Source: Herbidospora cretacea (GTDB lineage Bacteria > Actinomycetota > Actinomycetes > Streptosporangiales > Streptosporangiaceae). Taken from it: a DNA stretch of 64,000 nt. The stretch is from contig NZ_BBXG01000024.1 of NCBI RefSeq assembly GCF_001570605.1, positions 62,001 through 126,000 of the forward strand, in the 5' to 3' direction. Under the pieces are notes generated by a model. The model saw nothing but the letters and a program-made list of their open reading frames with translations. It had not been told where the DNA came from and did not search any database. This document shows, one piece after another, positions 33,603-40,570 of this stretch. Numbering within the stretch: position 1 is the first letter of the stretch; each line of letters begins with the position of its first letter. A program made the translations under genes and the position numbers.

Positions 33603-35794
33603 GAGGCTTCCTCGACGAGCGTGCGGTAGTGGCCGGGCACGGCGATGAGCTCGGCGTGGGTGCCACGCTGGACGACCCGGCCGTCGTCGAGCACGAGGAT
33701 CAGGTCGCTCTCCCGCACGGTGGAGAGCCGGTGGGCGATCACCACGCTGGTGCAGCCCCGGGCCTTCACGTTCGCGTCGACCAGCGCCTCGGTCTCCGCG
33801 TCGAGCGCGCTGGTCGCCTCGTCGAGGACCAGCACCGACGGCGACAGCACCAGCGCCCGCGCGATCTCCAGGCGCTGCCGTTCGCCGCCCGACAGGTTCC
33901 GGCCCCGCTCCTGGATCCAGCCGCCCGACAGGCCGCCGCGGCGCTGGACCACGTCGGCCAGGCTCGCGTCGGTGAGGGCCCGGTGCAGCCGGTACTGCGG
34001 GATCGTCGGGTCCCAGAGGGTGAGGTTGTCGGCCACGGTGCCCTCGAACACCTGGAGGTTCTGCTCGACGTACCCGACGGACGTGGTGAGCGTCTCCCGG
34101 GGCCACTCCTCGCGCGGCACGTCGTCGAGCAGGATCTCCCCGTCCCACGGCCTGACCGCGCCGGTGAGCAGGCGGGCCACGGTGGACTTGCCGCTGCCGG
34201 TCCGTCCGACCACGGCCACCCGCTGGCCCGGCTCGGCGCGGAACGACAGGCCGGTGATGACCGGGCCGCGCTGGCGGTCGTAGCCGAAGGAGACGTCCCG
34301 GAACTCGACCACGCCGCGCAGGCCACCGGTGCCGTCGGGAGTCGACGGCGGGGCCGCGTACTGCGGGTCGAGGTCGGCGATGACGGCGTCGTCGTACATG
34401 CTGGTCTGCGCGATGGCGATCTGCGCCTCGGCGCCCAGGCCTACCAGAGCGGTGACCGGCACCAGGAACGCGCCGACGAGAAGCTGCGCGGCGATGACCG
34501 TCGGCATGGTCACCTCGCCGTTGGCCATCAGCACCGCGCCGGTGATCACCATGGTGGCGCCGGCGAGCGAGCCCAGCGCGGCGGGCACCGCGAGCAGCGC
34601 CTGCGTCACCCGCATGAGTTCCTGCGTCGCCGACAGCGCCCGCGCCGACAGGCCCGCCCACTTGGCGAAGAACCAGCCCTCGGCGCCGTCGGCCTTCAGC
34701 GCCTCGGCCATCGAGATGCCGTTGAAGGCCATGCTGTCGCGGCGGTGCTCCTCGAACAGCAGTTTCTGCTGGTGCGGCGCGCTGGCCCGGCTGACCGCCC
34801 GCATCGCCAGCAGGTTGATCGCCGCCAGCACGCCGGCCACCAGCGCGAAGGCCGGATGGAAGGAGAACAGGATCACCGAGTGCAGTGACATGGTCAGCAC
34901 GGCCGCCACGGCGACGGCGGCCCGGTCCGACAGCAGGATGGCCAGGCCGGCGCCGAAGGAGGTCTTCATGACCAGGCCGCCGATCATCCGGCGGTGGAAG
35001 AAGTCACCCGGCAGCCGCAGCAGCCGCCACATGTAGCGGCCCGACAGGTCGGCCGCCATCGCCGTCTGCACCGCGCCGAGCAGCCGTTGCTGCACCCACG
35101 TCCCGACGAGGGTGAACCCGGCGCAGGCCAGCAGCCCGAACAGCACCGGCGCGGACCAGGACGGGTCGCCCGCGATGAAGACCTCACCCAGCAGCAGCCG
35201 GGTGAGCAGTGACGTGGCCACCGCGGGGAGGGCGAGCACGAAGGCCATCACGGCGATGGCGAGCAGGGTCGACAGGTACGGCCGCACCTTCTCCAGCGCC
35301 GACCGGACCAATGGGAAGCGTTTACCACGCGGGATGAAACCCTCGCCGGGACGCGGCACCAGCACGATCCCGCTGAACCGCTTCCTGAAGTCCTCCCGGC
35401 TCATCCGGATCCGGCCGACGGCGGGGTCGTTGATGTACGCCCACCGCTTCCGCATCCCCTCCAGCACCACGAAGTGACGGCGGTCCACGTAGATCATCGA
35501 CGGGACGGGGCGGGTCTCCAGCTCGTCGGCCTCCAGGCGGAAGCCGGTGATGTCGAAGCCGTACTCCTCGGCCGCCCTCTTCAGCCCGGCCCCGGAGAGG
35601 CCGTCCCTGCCGACCCCGGACCGCTCCCTGATCTCGTGCAGGGGAACGCGCAGGCCGTGGTAGGCGAAGATCATGCTGAGGCAGGCCGGCCCGCAGTCGG
35701 CGTCCTCCATCTGCGGGCGGCGCTCAGTGCGGACCGGGCGCGGCTTGGTCTTCGTCTTCGTCTTGGTCTTGGTCTTCGTCGCGGTCTCAGCCAT
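33599..35794 (-). CDS. NHLP-family peptidase/permease/ATPase (C39 ABC transporter)
   Basis: A 731-residue bifunctional exporter. The N-terminal tail is a Lys-Thr repeat (TKTKTKTKTK). The C39 cysteine peptidase domain (~35-150) has catalytic Cys in MEDADCGPACLSM and His in RRHFVVLEG, followed by six membrane helices and an ATPase with GRTGSGKST, LSGGERQRL and VLVLDEATSALD. The start at 35794 (GGGGAGA 6 bp upstream) is preferred to the longer frame. It removes leaders at Gly/Ala-Gly-type sites (SAAG/AAGA in the precursors) while exporting the cores. Confidence 0.94.
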   Translation of the reverse strand: MAETATKTKTKTKTKTKPRPVRTERRPQMEDADCGPACLSMIFAYHGLRVPLHEIRERSGVGRDGLSGAGLKRAAEEYGFDITGFRLEADELETRPVPSMIYVDRRHFVVLEGMRKRWAYINDPAVGRIRMSREDFRKRFSGIVLVPRPGEGFIPRGKRFPLVRSALEKVRPYLSTLLAIAVMAFVLALPAVATSLLTRLLLGEVFIAGDPSWSAPVLFGLLACAGFTLVGTWVQQRLLGAVQTAMAADLSGRYMWRLLRLPGDFFHRRMIGGLVMKTSFGAGLAILLSDRAAVAVAAVLTMSLHSVILFSFHPAFALVAGVLAAINLLAMRAVSRASAPHQQKLLFEEHRRDSMAFNGISMAEALKADGAEGWFFAKWAGLSARALSATQELMRVTQALLAVPAALGSLAGATMVITGAVLMANGEVTMPTVIAAQLLVGAFLVPVTALVGLGAEAQIAIAQTSMYDDAVIADLDPQYAAPPSTPDGTGGLRGVVEFRDVSFGYDRQRGPVITGLSFRAEPGQRVAVVGRTGSGKSTVARLLTGAVRPWDGEILLDDVPREEWPRETLTTSVGYVEQNLQVFEGTVADNLTLWDPTIPQYRLHRALTDASLADVVQRRGGLSGGWIQERGRNLSGGERQRLEIARALVLSPSVLVLDEATSALDAETEALVDANVKARGCTSVVIAHRLSTVRESDLILVLDDGRVVQRGTHAELIAVPGHYRTLVEEAS

Positions 35795-36500
35795 GACGCG
35801 TCTCCCCGGGGAACAGCACATCCACCGGGCGGACGACGTCGACGGTGATCTCCCCGTACACCGGGGTGAGGGTGGCGCCCGGCCAGGCGGGGCGGTCGAG
35901 GTCGACGGTCACGACGAAGCGGCCGTCGGCCTTGAGGGCGTCGCCGTAGAGCGGGCGCAGCCGGTCGCCGGTGGCGGGATAGGGGTCGACGGCGCTGACC
36001 CGGCCCGTCACGCCGCCGACGGCGACGGCCTGACCGGCGGTGAGCGAGGCGATCCGGTCGTGGCCGACCACGAGCAGCGCGCGCAGCGGCCCGGTGGCGG
36101 GGTCGACGACGGCGACCGCACCGCCCGCGGCCAAGGCGGTCCCCGGCGCGGTGGTCCTGAGCACCCGCCCGCTCGTCACGCTGGTCACGACCCGCCGGGC
36201 CCCGTGGGCGTCGGCGACCACGCCCAGCGCCGTCCCCGGGGCCACGTCCTGCCCGGCCCGGACGAAGACCTCGGCCAGGCTGCCGGACACGGGGGCGGCG
36301 ACCGGCACCGGCCCGCTCCCCGTCACCAGCACACCCTGCGCCGGCACCACGTCACGGACGTGCCCGAGCCACATCCACGACGCCCCGGACCCCGCGAGCA
36401 GGATGAGCGCGACCGCGGCGAGCCACGCCTTGGTCCGCACGGAGGAGACGAGCTGGTCGATCCGCTCGCCTCCCAGCGTCTCGACGGCGGCCGTGCTCAT
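35787..36500 (-). CDS. HlyD/MFP-type secretion adaptor of the NHLP exporter
   Basis: A 237-residue protein with a single N-terminal membrane anchor (AWLAAVALILLAGSGASWMW, residues ~30-48), then a biotinyl/lipoyl-like beta hairpin region (VPVAAPVSGSLAEVFVRAGQ, VVTSVTSGRVLRTTAPG). It is short because the long coiled-coil hairpin of Gram-negative HlyD proteins is absent, as usual in NHLP systems. The ATGA overlap with precursor 2 and an 8-bp overlap with the transporter gene place it in one operon. Likely couples substrate and transporter at the membrane. Confidence 0.88.
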   Translation of the reverse strand: MSTAAVETLGGERIDQLVSSVRTKAWLAAVALILLAGSGASWMWLGHVRDVVPAQGVLVTGSGPVPVAAPVSGSLAEVFVRAGQDVAPGTALGVVADAHGARRVVTSVTSGRVLRTTAPGTALAAGGAVAVVDPATGPLRALLVVGHDRIASLTAGQAVAVGGVTGRVSAVDPYPATGDRLRPLYGDALKADGRFVVTVDLDRPAWPGATLTPVYGEITVDVVRPVDVLFPGETRHG

Positions 36501-36775
36501 TTCACGGCCGCCGACGGCCAGCAGAAGCAGAAGGTGATGCAGGGCGGCGGCGCCGCGGACGCGCTGAACGTCTCGACGTCGGCCTCGCCGACCGGCGTCG
36601 GCGGCAGCGCCGGTGCGAGCGTCCCGGCGGGCAGATGGATGTCGTACTCGGCCAGGACGGCGGCGGGCTCGGACTCGTAACGCAGCCGCAGGCCGGGGTC
36701 CGACCAGGACCGTGCGGTGAATTCGCCGAATGCTCTGCGCTGGGCGATGGTCCAGCCGATCGTGTCTACAGTCAT
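36497..36775 (-). CDS. NHLP-leader RiPP precursor 2
   Basis: A 92-residue precursor with a nitrile-hydratase-like leader (RRAFGEFTARSWSDPGLRLR, YESEPAAVLAEYDIHLPAG). The core begins near SASAAP and reads PPPCITFCFCWPSAAVK: three cysteines and one Thr with aromatic and Pro residues, so the azole-forming residues differ from precursors 1 and 4. GGGAG lies 7 bp before the ATG. The stop overlaps the HlyD start (ATGA), so it heads the export operon. Confidence 0.88.
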   Translation of the reverse strand: MTVDTIGWTIAQRRAFGEFTARSWSDPGLRLRYESEPAAVLAEYDIHLPAGTLAPALPPTPVGEADVETFSASAAPPPCITFCFCWPSAAVK

Positions 36776-36816
36776 CACAGGTCTCCCGCGGCGTGATATG
36801 AGATGCTTCAAAGGCG

Positions 36817-36847
36817 GGGTGGTGGGCATCTGGACTGCCCACCACCC
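36817..36847 (-). terminator. Hairpin with conserved loop between precursors 3 and 2
   Basis: GGGTGGTGGGCA/TGCCCACCACCC is a 12-bp perfect stem around the loop TCTGGAC (plus strand), 42 bp before precursor 2. The 15-mer GGGCATCTGGACTGC recurs in a hairpin before precursor 5 (38982-39008). A partial terminator/attenuator or processing site that sets precursor 3 above the downstream genes is inferred. Confidence 0.6.
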
Positions 36848-36864
36848 GGCGCCGTTTCGAGTCG

Positions 36865-37143
36865 TCAGTTGCTGAAGCAGCCGGTGGGACAGCTCACGGT
36901 GCCGATGGTGCTGAGGGCGGCACCCGCCGACGCCTCCAGGCTCTCCAGGTCGAGGGCCTGCTCGGGGCGTTCGGGCAGCTCGGGAATGGGAAGGCCGGCC
37001 GGCCAGTCGATCCCGGCGGCGGCGAGCGCGGCGCGCGGGTCGAGCGCGAATTCTTCTCTCAACGTCTCGTCCGACCAGGCGCGGGCGAAGAACCGGGCGA
37101 GCTGGGTGCGGAGTTCGGTAGGCGGTGTCGAGTCTTCCGGCAT
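36865..37143 (-). CDS. NHLP-leader RiPP precursor 3
   Basis: A 92-residue precursor: leader LRTQLARFFARAWSDETLRE and EFALDPRAALAAAGIDWPAG, a cleavage zone LEASAGAAL, and core STIGTVSCPTGCFSN with two cysteines and four Ser/Thr, the most lanthipeptide-like of the set. First member of the operon read into precursor 2, HlyD and the exporters. A Pro-rich leader end (IPELPERP) matches the other four leaders. Confidence 0.88.
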   Translation of the reverse strand: MPEDSTPPTELRTQLARFFARAWSDETLREEFALDPRAALAAAGIDWPAGLPIPELPERPEQALDLESLEASAGAALSTIGTVSCPTGCFSN

Positions 37144-37252
37144 GCTGTCACCTCGTCAGGCGGCTCCGGGTCGGCTCTCCCCGGAGGTTGGGAAGGGGGA
37201 CCGCCTGTGACGTCAGTTTTGCCAGTGACCCCTAAGCCAGCCAGAACACGCC

Positions 37253-37271
37253 ATCACGGACATTTCGTGAT
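37253..37271 (-). promoter_or_regulatory. Dyad upstream of precursor 3
   Basis: ATCACG-N7-CGTGAT lies ~110 bp before precursor 3, inside the 3' end of the gap after the truncated kinase gene. It shares several bases with the double-dyad element of precursors 1, 4 and 5 (CATNACNGACAT), but the match is poor. A degenerate copy of the same operator is possible. Confidence 0.35.
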
Positions 37272-37298
37272 ATTTATCATTTACGCAGGTCAGCGGGC

Positions 37299-38045
37299 CT
37301 ATTGCTGCACACGGTGTGCGAATTCCCGCATCTCCCGCTGCGCCTCGACCGCGATGTCGTGGATGCCGTGCAGCTGCTTCCTGAGGATCTCGGTGTTGCC
37401 GTCGCCGTCGCTGAGGATACGGAAGCCCTGCTGGGCGATGGCGTTGAGACGGCTGCCGAGGATCCCCTCCAGCTCCCCCATCGCCCGTGCCCGCTGGGCC
37501 GCCACCTCCGCCGCGACCAGCTCGGCCCGGGTCTCGTAGAGGACCCGCGCGGTCTCCGCGAAATGCGTCAGCGCCGCCAGCGGCACCGCGGCCACCGCCA
37601 CGGTGAGGATCCAGGACAGGGCCGTCATGAGGTCGTCTCCCAGGGCGAGGGACTTGACCAGTTCCAGCAGGAGCACCAGTCCGAAGGCCGGCAGCGCGTA
37701 CCACCGGGAGAGAAATCCCAGCACGGTCGCGGCCAGGAAGATGCCCGCCCCGGCCCACCAGGCGCCCAGGAGCGGCAGCGGAAGATAGACGATGACCGCC
37801 GACGCCGCGACGAACCGCCACCGGTGACGGCTGCGCCCCAGATAGCCGGACCACACGTAGAGGGCGATCACGGCGACCGTCAGGATCACCGCGGGGATCG
37901 CGCGGACGGGAGGATCCTGGACGTAGTGGGCGACGGTACGGGCCATCAGGAACAGCGCGAAGGCGATGACGGCGGCCCGCCCGATCCGCACCTCAAGCGG
38001 CGCGGGAACGGCCGTCCGTGATCCGGAGTCTCCCGAGTCACTCAC
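37299..38045 (-). CDS. Truncated, degenerate histidine-kinase-like membrane protein
   Basis: About 248 residues. Six or so membrane helices (residues 18-165, e.g. AAVIAFALFLMARTVAHYV, AVILTVAVIALYVWSGYLG) lead into a dimerisation helix that aligns with the HisKA_3 box of the cluster kinases: RARAMGELEGILGSRLNAIAQ has Glu where LHDxLG has the phosphorylated His. The protein stops after the second helix (REMREFAHRVQQ), so no ATPase domain exists. Start uncertain: GTG 38045 used, TTG 38093 possible. A ligand sensor or kinase antagonist is inferred. It sits between precursors 4 and 3. Confidence 0.78.
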   Translation of the reverse strand: MSDSGDSGSRTAVPAPLEVRIGRAAVIAFALFLMARTVAHYVQDPPVRAIPAVILTVAVIALYVWSGYLGRSRHRWRFVAASAVIVYLPLPLLGAWWAGAGIFLAATVLGFLSRWYALPAFGLVLLLELVKSLALGDDLMTALSWILTVAVAAVPLAALTHFAETARVLYETRAELVAAEVAAQRARAMGELEGILGSRLNAIAQQGFRILSDGDGNTEILRKQLHGIHDIAVEAQREMREFAHRVQQ

Positions 38046-38127
38046 AAACGGATCATGACAACCCGTCTCAGAGAAGGCAACGGGTACCGGCAAGACAGGC
38101 TTTCGGGTGTCACTCGGCGGCGAATGC

Positions 38128-38421
38128 TCACATGATGCTCGCGTTCATCCCCGTGGTGACGGCACAGGGGTAGCAGACGCCGCAGGAGCTCGCGACGCCG
38201 GCCGCCGACTCCAGCTGCTCGATGGAGAACTCGCCCTCGGGCTTGGCCGGCAGCGGCGGGGTCGGGACGCCCGCCGGGATCACGACGCCGTACTCGGCGA
38301 GCACCTCACGGGGCCGCACCTCGTAGCGAGCCTTGAGCTCCTCGTCCGCCCAGGCCGCGACGATCAGCTGCGCGAAGTTCTTGCGGTCCCCGTCACCGAG
38401 GACGTGGATGCTTTCAGCCAT
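38128..38421 (-). CDS. NHLP-leader RiPP precursor 4
   Basis: A 97-residue precursor: leader DRKNFAQLIVAAWADEELKA, YEVRPREVLAEYGVVIPAG, Pro-rich end TPPLPAKPEGEFSIEQLE, cleavage zone SAAGVA, and a core reading SCGVCYPCAVTTGM, plus NASIM, with three cysteines in CxxCxxC spacing. It is most similar to precursor 5 in the leader. ATG 38421 has GAGGAGAG 7 bp upstream, which rejects the longer open frame. The upstream region carries the shared double-dyad element. Confidence 0.9.
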   Translation of the reverse strand: MAESIHVLGDGDRKNFAQLIVAAWADEELKARYEVRPREVLAEYGVVIPAGVPTPPLPAKPEGEFSIEQLESAAGVASSCGVCYPCAVTTGMNASIM

Positions 38422-38485
38422 GGGGGCACTCTCCTCTTCCGGGCCTCTTCTTACATATCCATGCTTCGTCGAATTCGCCGGCCCC

Positions 38486-38526
38486 GACAGAGGCAATCCA
38501 CATATGTGGTTCATGACAATCGTCAC
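38486..38526 (-). promoter_or_regulatory. Shared RiPP promoter element, copy at precursor 4
   Basis: On the minus strand: dyad 1 GTGACGATTGTCATG (38512-38526), two bases, dyad 2 CCACATATGTGG, a perfect palindrome (38498-38509), then ATTGCCTCTGTC (38486-38497). Same order and spacing as the copies at 24277-24319 and 39050-39090. It lies 91 bp before the precursor start, nearly the same distance as at precursor 1. Confidence 0.65.
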
Positions 38527-38552
38527 CTGGCCTCCGTGAGAACGCACGCGAA

Positions 38553-38601
38553 AACGGCCCGCCCGGACCGCGCCGTTCAATGGCGCGGCGGGCAGGCCGT
38601 T
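38553..38601 (-). terminator. Terminator after precursor 5
   Basis: A 13-bp stem with one mismatch (AACGGCCTGCCCG against CGGGCGGGCCGTT on the minus strand), with an internal hairpin, ends in TTTTCG. It separates precursor 5 from the promoter of precursor 4, so the two are separate transcripts. Confidence 0.6.
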
Positions 38602-38628
38602 CCGTGACAGGAATCTCCCGGCGACAGG

Positions 38629-38931
38629 TCAGGCGTCGAAGCAGAAGAAGGTGCCGACCGTCTCGGTCAGGGTGCCGATGGTGCCGATGGTGCCTTCCTT
38701 CGCGGCGCCGGCCGCGGTCTCGAGCTGCTCGACGGAGAACTCGCCCTCGGGCTTGGGGGGCAGCGGCGGGGTCGGGACGCCCTCGGGGATGACGACGCCG
38801 TACTCGGCGAGCAGCTCGCGGGGCTCGGCCTCGTAGCGGGCGTTGACCTGGTCGTCCGACCACGCGGCGGCGACCAGGCGGGCGAACTTCTTGCGGTCCT
38901 CGTCACCGGGAACGAAAACGCTCTCAGTCAT
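38629..38931 (-). CDS. NHLP-leader RiPP precursor 5
   Basis: A 100-residue precursor. Leader: DRKKFARLVAAAWSDDQVNA and YEAEPRELLAEYGVVIPEG, then TPPLPPKPEGEFSVEQLE, nearly the same as precursor 4. Cleavage zone TAAGAA. Core: GTIGTIGTLTETVGTFFC then FDA, with a single Cys, six Thr and the tandem motif TIG, unlike the Cys-rich cores of the others. ATG 38931 with AAAGGAGAG 6 bp upstream. Monocistronic between two terminators. If dehydrated it would carry many dehydrobutyrines and at most one ring or one azole. Confidence 0.9.
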   Translation of the reverse strand: MTESVFVPGDEDRKKFARLVAAAWSDDQVNARYEAEPRELLAEYGVVIPEGVPTPPLPPKPEGEFSVEQLETAAGAAKEGTIGTIGTLTETVGTFFCFDA

Positions 38932-38981
38932 CAGATCTCTCCTTTTGACACCACGGCGCACGGCCGAGCTTGGACGGATCC

Positions 38982-39008
38982 GGAGCGGGCATCTGGACTG
39001 CTCGCTCC
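38982..39008 (-). promoter_or_regulatory. Leader hairpin with conserved loop before precursor 5
   Basis: GGAGCGGGCA/TGCTCGCTCC (one G-T wobble) around loop TCTGGAC. The 15-mer GGGCATCTGGACTGC is identical to the one in the hairpin 42 bp before precursor 2 (36824-36838). It lies 51 bp before precursor 5. No T-run follows. An RNA regulatory or processing element is inferred. Confidence 0.5.
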
Positions 39009-39049
39009 CCCTTGTCACAAATTGAGAATCGCCGGTTCGGAGCTACCGC

Positions 39050-39090
39050 AACAGAATCAATTGACATCTGCCATTCATGACAATCATCAC
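39050..39090 (-). promoter_or_regulatory. Shared RiPP promoter element, copy at precursor 5
   Basis: On the minus strand: dyad 1 GTGATGATTGTCATG (39076-39090), two bases, dyad 2 TGGCAGATGTCA (39062-39073), then ATTGATTCTGTT. It aligns without gaps to the copies before precursors 1 and 4. It is further (119-145 bp) from its start codon, because the hairpin leader lies between. Confidence 0.65.
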
Positions 39091-39110
39091 ATCGGCTCGG
39101 AGAAGACAAA

Positions 39111-39144
39111 AGAAGGCCCGCCCAGGTCTATGGGCAGGCCTTCT
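39111..39144 (-). terminator. Rho-independent terminator of the regulator-like gene
   Basis: AGAAGGCCTGCCC / GGGCGGGCCTTCT on the minus strand (one mismatch), loop ATAGACCT, followed by TTTTGTCTTCT. It lies 138 bp past the stop of the gene at 39282. Confidence 0.75.
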
Positions 39145-39271
39145 CTGGTTTCGCCGTGGCGAATTGTCGGCCGCTGCAGCCGAAAGTGCCGATCCTCCGG
39201 CGGAAGCGGACACGCATCAGGATTCGCCATCGTCACCCGGGAAGACCAGAAACGACTGACACCAATGACAT

Positions 39272-39286
39272 GTGACGATTGTCATG
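39272..39286 (+). promoter_or_regulatory. Isolated inverted copy of dyad 1
   Basis: GTGACGATTGTCATG on the plus strand is exactly the dyad-1 sequence of precursor 4, here in reverse orientation and overlapping the stop codon of the regulator-like gene. Dyad 2 is absent and there is no plus-strand gene downstream, so it may be an auxiliary binding site for looping or a relic. Confidence 0.5.
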
Positions 39287-40325
39287 AGACGGCGATGACG
39301 CCCCGGAGATGGCGCCAGGCGAGTTCGAGCACGGCGGCACCCGCCGCCTGCATGGGCTCGCGGGTGACGTACCGGCGCACCGACTCCTCGTCGAACGGGA
39401 CACCCACGGTGGCGTGGCCCTCGTCGTTGTCGCCGGTCATGGTGCCGAAGAGGGCGTCGAACAGGGTGGCTTCGAAGACGGTGACGGCGAGGATGTCGGT
39501 CGCGAAGGTGAGCGGGTCGACGCCGATGCCCAGCACGAGGGGGCGCACCTCGGCGAGCGACCGGTAGAACGGCCACTTGTCGTAGTCGAAGCTGGGGTCG
39601 TAGTGCTCCGAGCGGCCGAGGAACTCTTCGGCGTATTCGCGGACGACGCATTTCCACAGGTCGAAGTCGTCGCCTGTGGCCGGTTGGAAGACGCCGACCG
39701 GCATGACCTGGAACAGGCCGCCGCCATGAGCGACCTTCGACGGGTCGCGCCAGTGCAGGACGAACGTCGTCTCGCCGGTTTCGCTGTCGTGGCGCAGGGT
39801 CAGCATCGAGATGGCGGGGTGCGCGGGGCGGGCCCGCAGGTCGGTCGGGTCGGTGACCAGGGCGCGGAACGGCAGCTCAGGAGCGAACGCGGCGTGACCG
39901 CTCGACGGCGATGCGCCCCTGGATTCCGCTTCACGCCGCAAGGCGGCTGCCGCGAACTCGTGGGCTGCCGCCTCGCCGACGTTGACGGCGTCGAAGTACA
40001 TGCCGCTGGTGAAGGTCAGCGCCGGCCACGAGACGTCGAGCAGGCGGTAGCAGGGGCGGTTCTCGAACAGTTTCGGGCGGTCGTGGGCCGCCATGGCCTC
40101 CGCGTAGGTGTCCGTGCCGGGTGGGAGCGTGGTCTGGGGTTGCTCATCGGTCCAGCGCAGAACCACGTCGCGCAGGTCGAGGGGTTCGGGTAGTGCCCAG
40201 GTTCGGCGGGTCAGCAGTCGCGTCGAGCCGACCCTCGGGAGGGTTGGGTACAGCAGATCCGCCTGCCGGGCGAGAGCGTGACGGTTGGCGTTCAGGTAGC
40301 GGCGTTCGTCGCGCCAGGAGTTCAC
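39282..40325 (-). CDS. Regulator-like C-terminal (Nudix-like) domain protein without its HTH
   Basis: About 347 residues, starting at GTG 40323-40325 (NSWRDERRYLNANRHALARQ). The region matches the C-terminal effector domain of actinobacterial XRE-type regulators: TFTSGMYFDAVNVGEAAAHE, FVLHWRDPSKVAHGGGLFQV, MPVGVFQPATGDDFDLWKCV, VVREYAEEFLG, GVDPLTFATDILAVTVFEA, PMQAAGAAVLELAWRHLRG. VVREYAEEFLG resembles half of a Nudix box. The usual N-terminal HTH (about 80 residues) is absent; the frame upstream (to 40547) encodes no HTH. It lies between the RiPP cluster and the terpene operon. Truncated gene or ligand-sensing stand-alone domain. Confidence 0.72.
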   Translation of the reverse strand: MNSWRDERRYLNANRHALARQADLLYPTLPRVGSTRLLTRRTWALPEPLDLRDVVLRWTDEQPQTTLPPGTDTYAEAMAAHDRPKLFENRPCYRLLDVSWPALTFTSGMYFDAVNVGEAAAHEFAAAALRREAESRGASPSSGHAAFAPELPFRALVTDPTDLRARPAHPAISMLTLRHDSETGETTFVLHWRDPSKVAHGGGLFQVMPVGVFQPATGDDFDLWKCVVREYAEEFLGRSEHYDPSFDYDKWPFYRSLAEVRPLVLGIGVDPLTFATDILAVTVFEATLFDALFGTMTGDNDEGHATVGVPFDEESVRRYVTREPMQAAGAAVLELAWRHLRGVIAVS

Positions 40326-40482
40326 CTGGGCAACACTAGGTGCCCGATGCGCCGGGCAGCGCTGAGACAGACAAGCCTGCACCGCACGCTGACCGATGCG
40401 CAGGCGGGCGCGCCATCGCCGAGCGGTCACCAGGCGCCCTGCACCTGTGTCCCCGGCTCGTCCCTGCGTGCGACATGTGTAA

Positions 40483-40509
40483 GGGCTCCGGCAGGGGGAT
40501 CCGGAGCCC
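40483..40509 (-). terminator. Terminator of the 2-methylisoborneol operon
   Basis: Perfect 9-bp inverted repeat GGGCTCCGG/CCGGAGCCC with 9-base loop, 62 bp past the methyltransferase stop; a weak T-containing tail (TTACAC) follows. The rest of 40326-40570 shows no gene. Confidence 0.55.
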
Positions 40510-40570
40510 AGAGCGACCTGCGGCCAGCAGTGGCCCGCGTCATGCATCCGCCGAAACGACAGGCGTCAGA

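Larger units (their letters stand above)
38932..39281. other. Gene-free 350-bp regulatory stretch upstream of precursor 5
   Basis: No credible coding sequence. It holds a hairpin (38982-39008), the shared promoter element (39050-39090), a terminator (39111-39144) and an isolated dyad-1 copy in the opposite orientation (39272-39286), each listed separately. Confidence 0.7.

Noticed and set aside
39077..39259. A 60-codon plus-strand frame in the gene-free stretch upstream of precursor 5
   Set aside because: It spans the promoter element and a clear minus-strand terminator and has no ribosome site.
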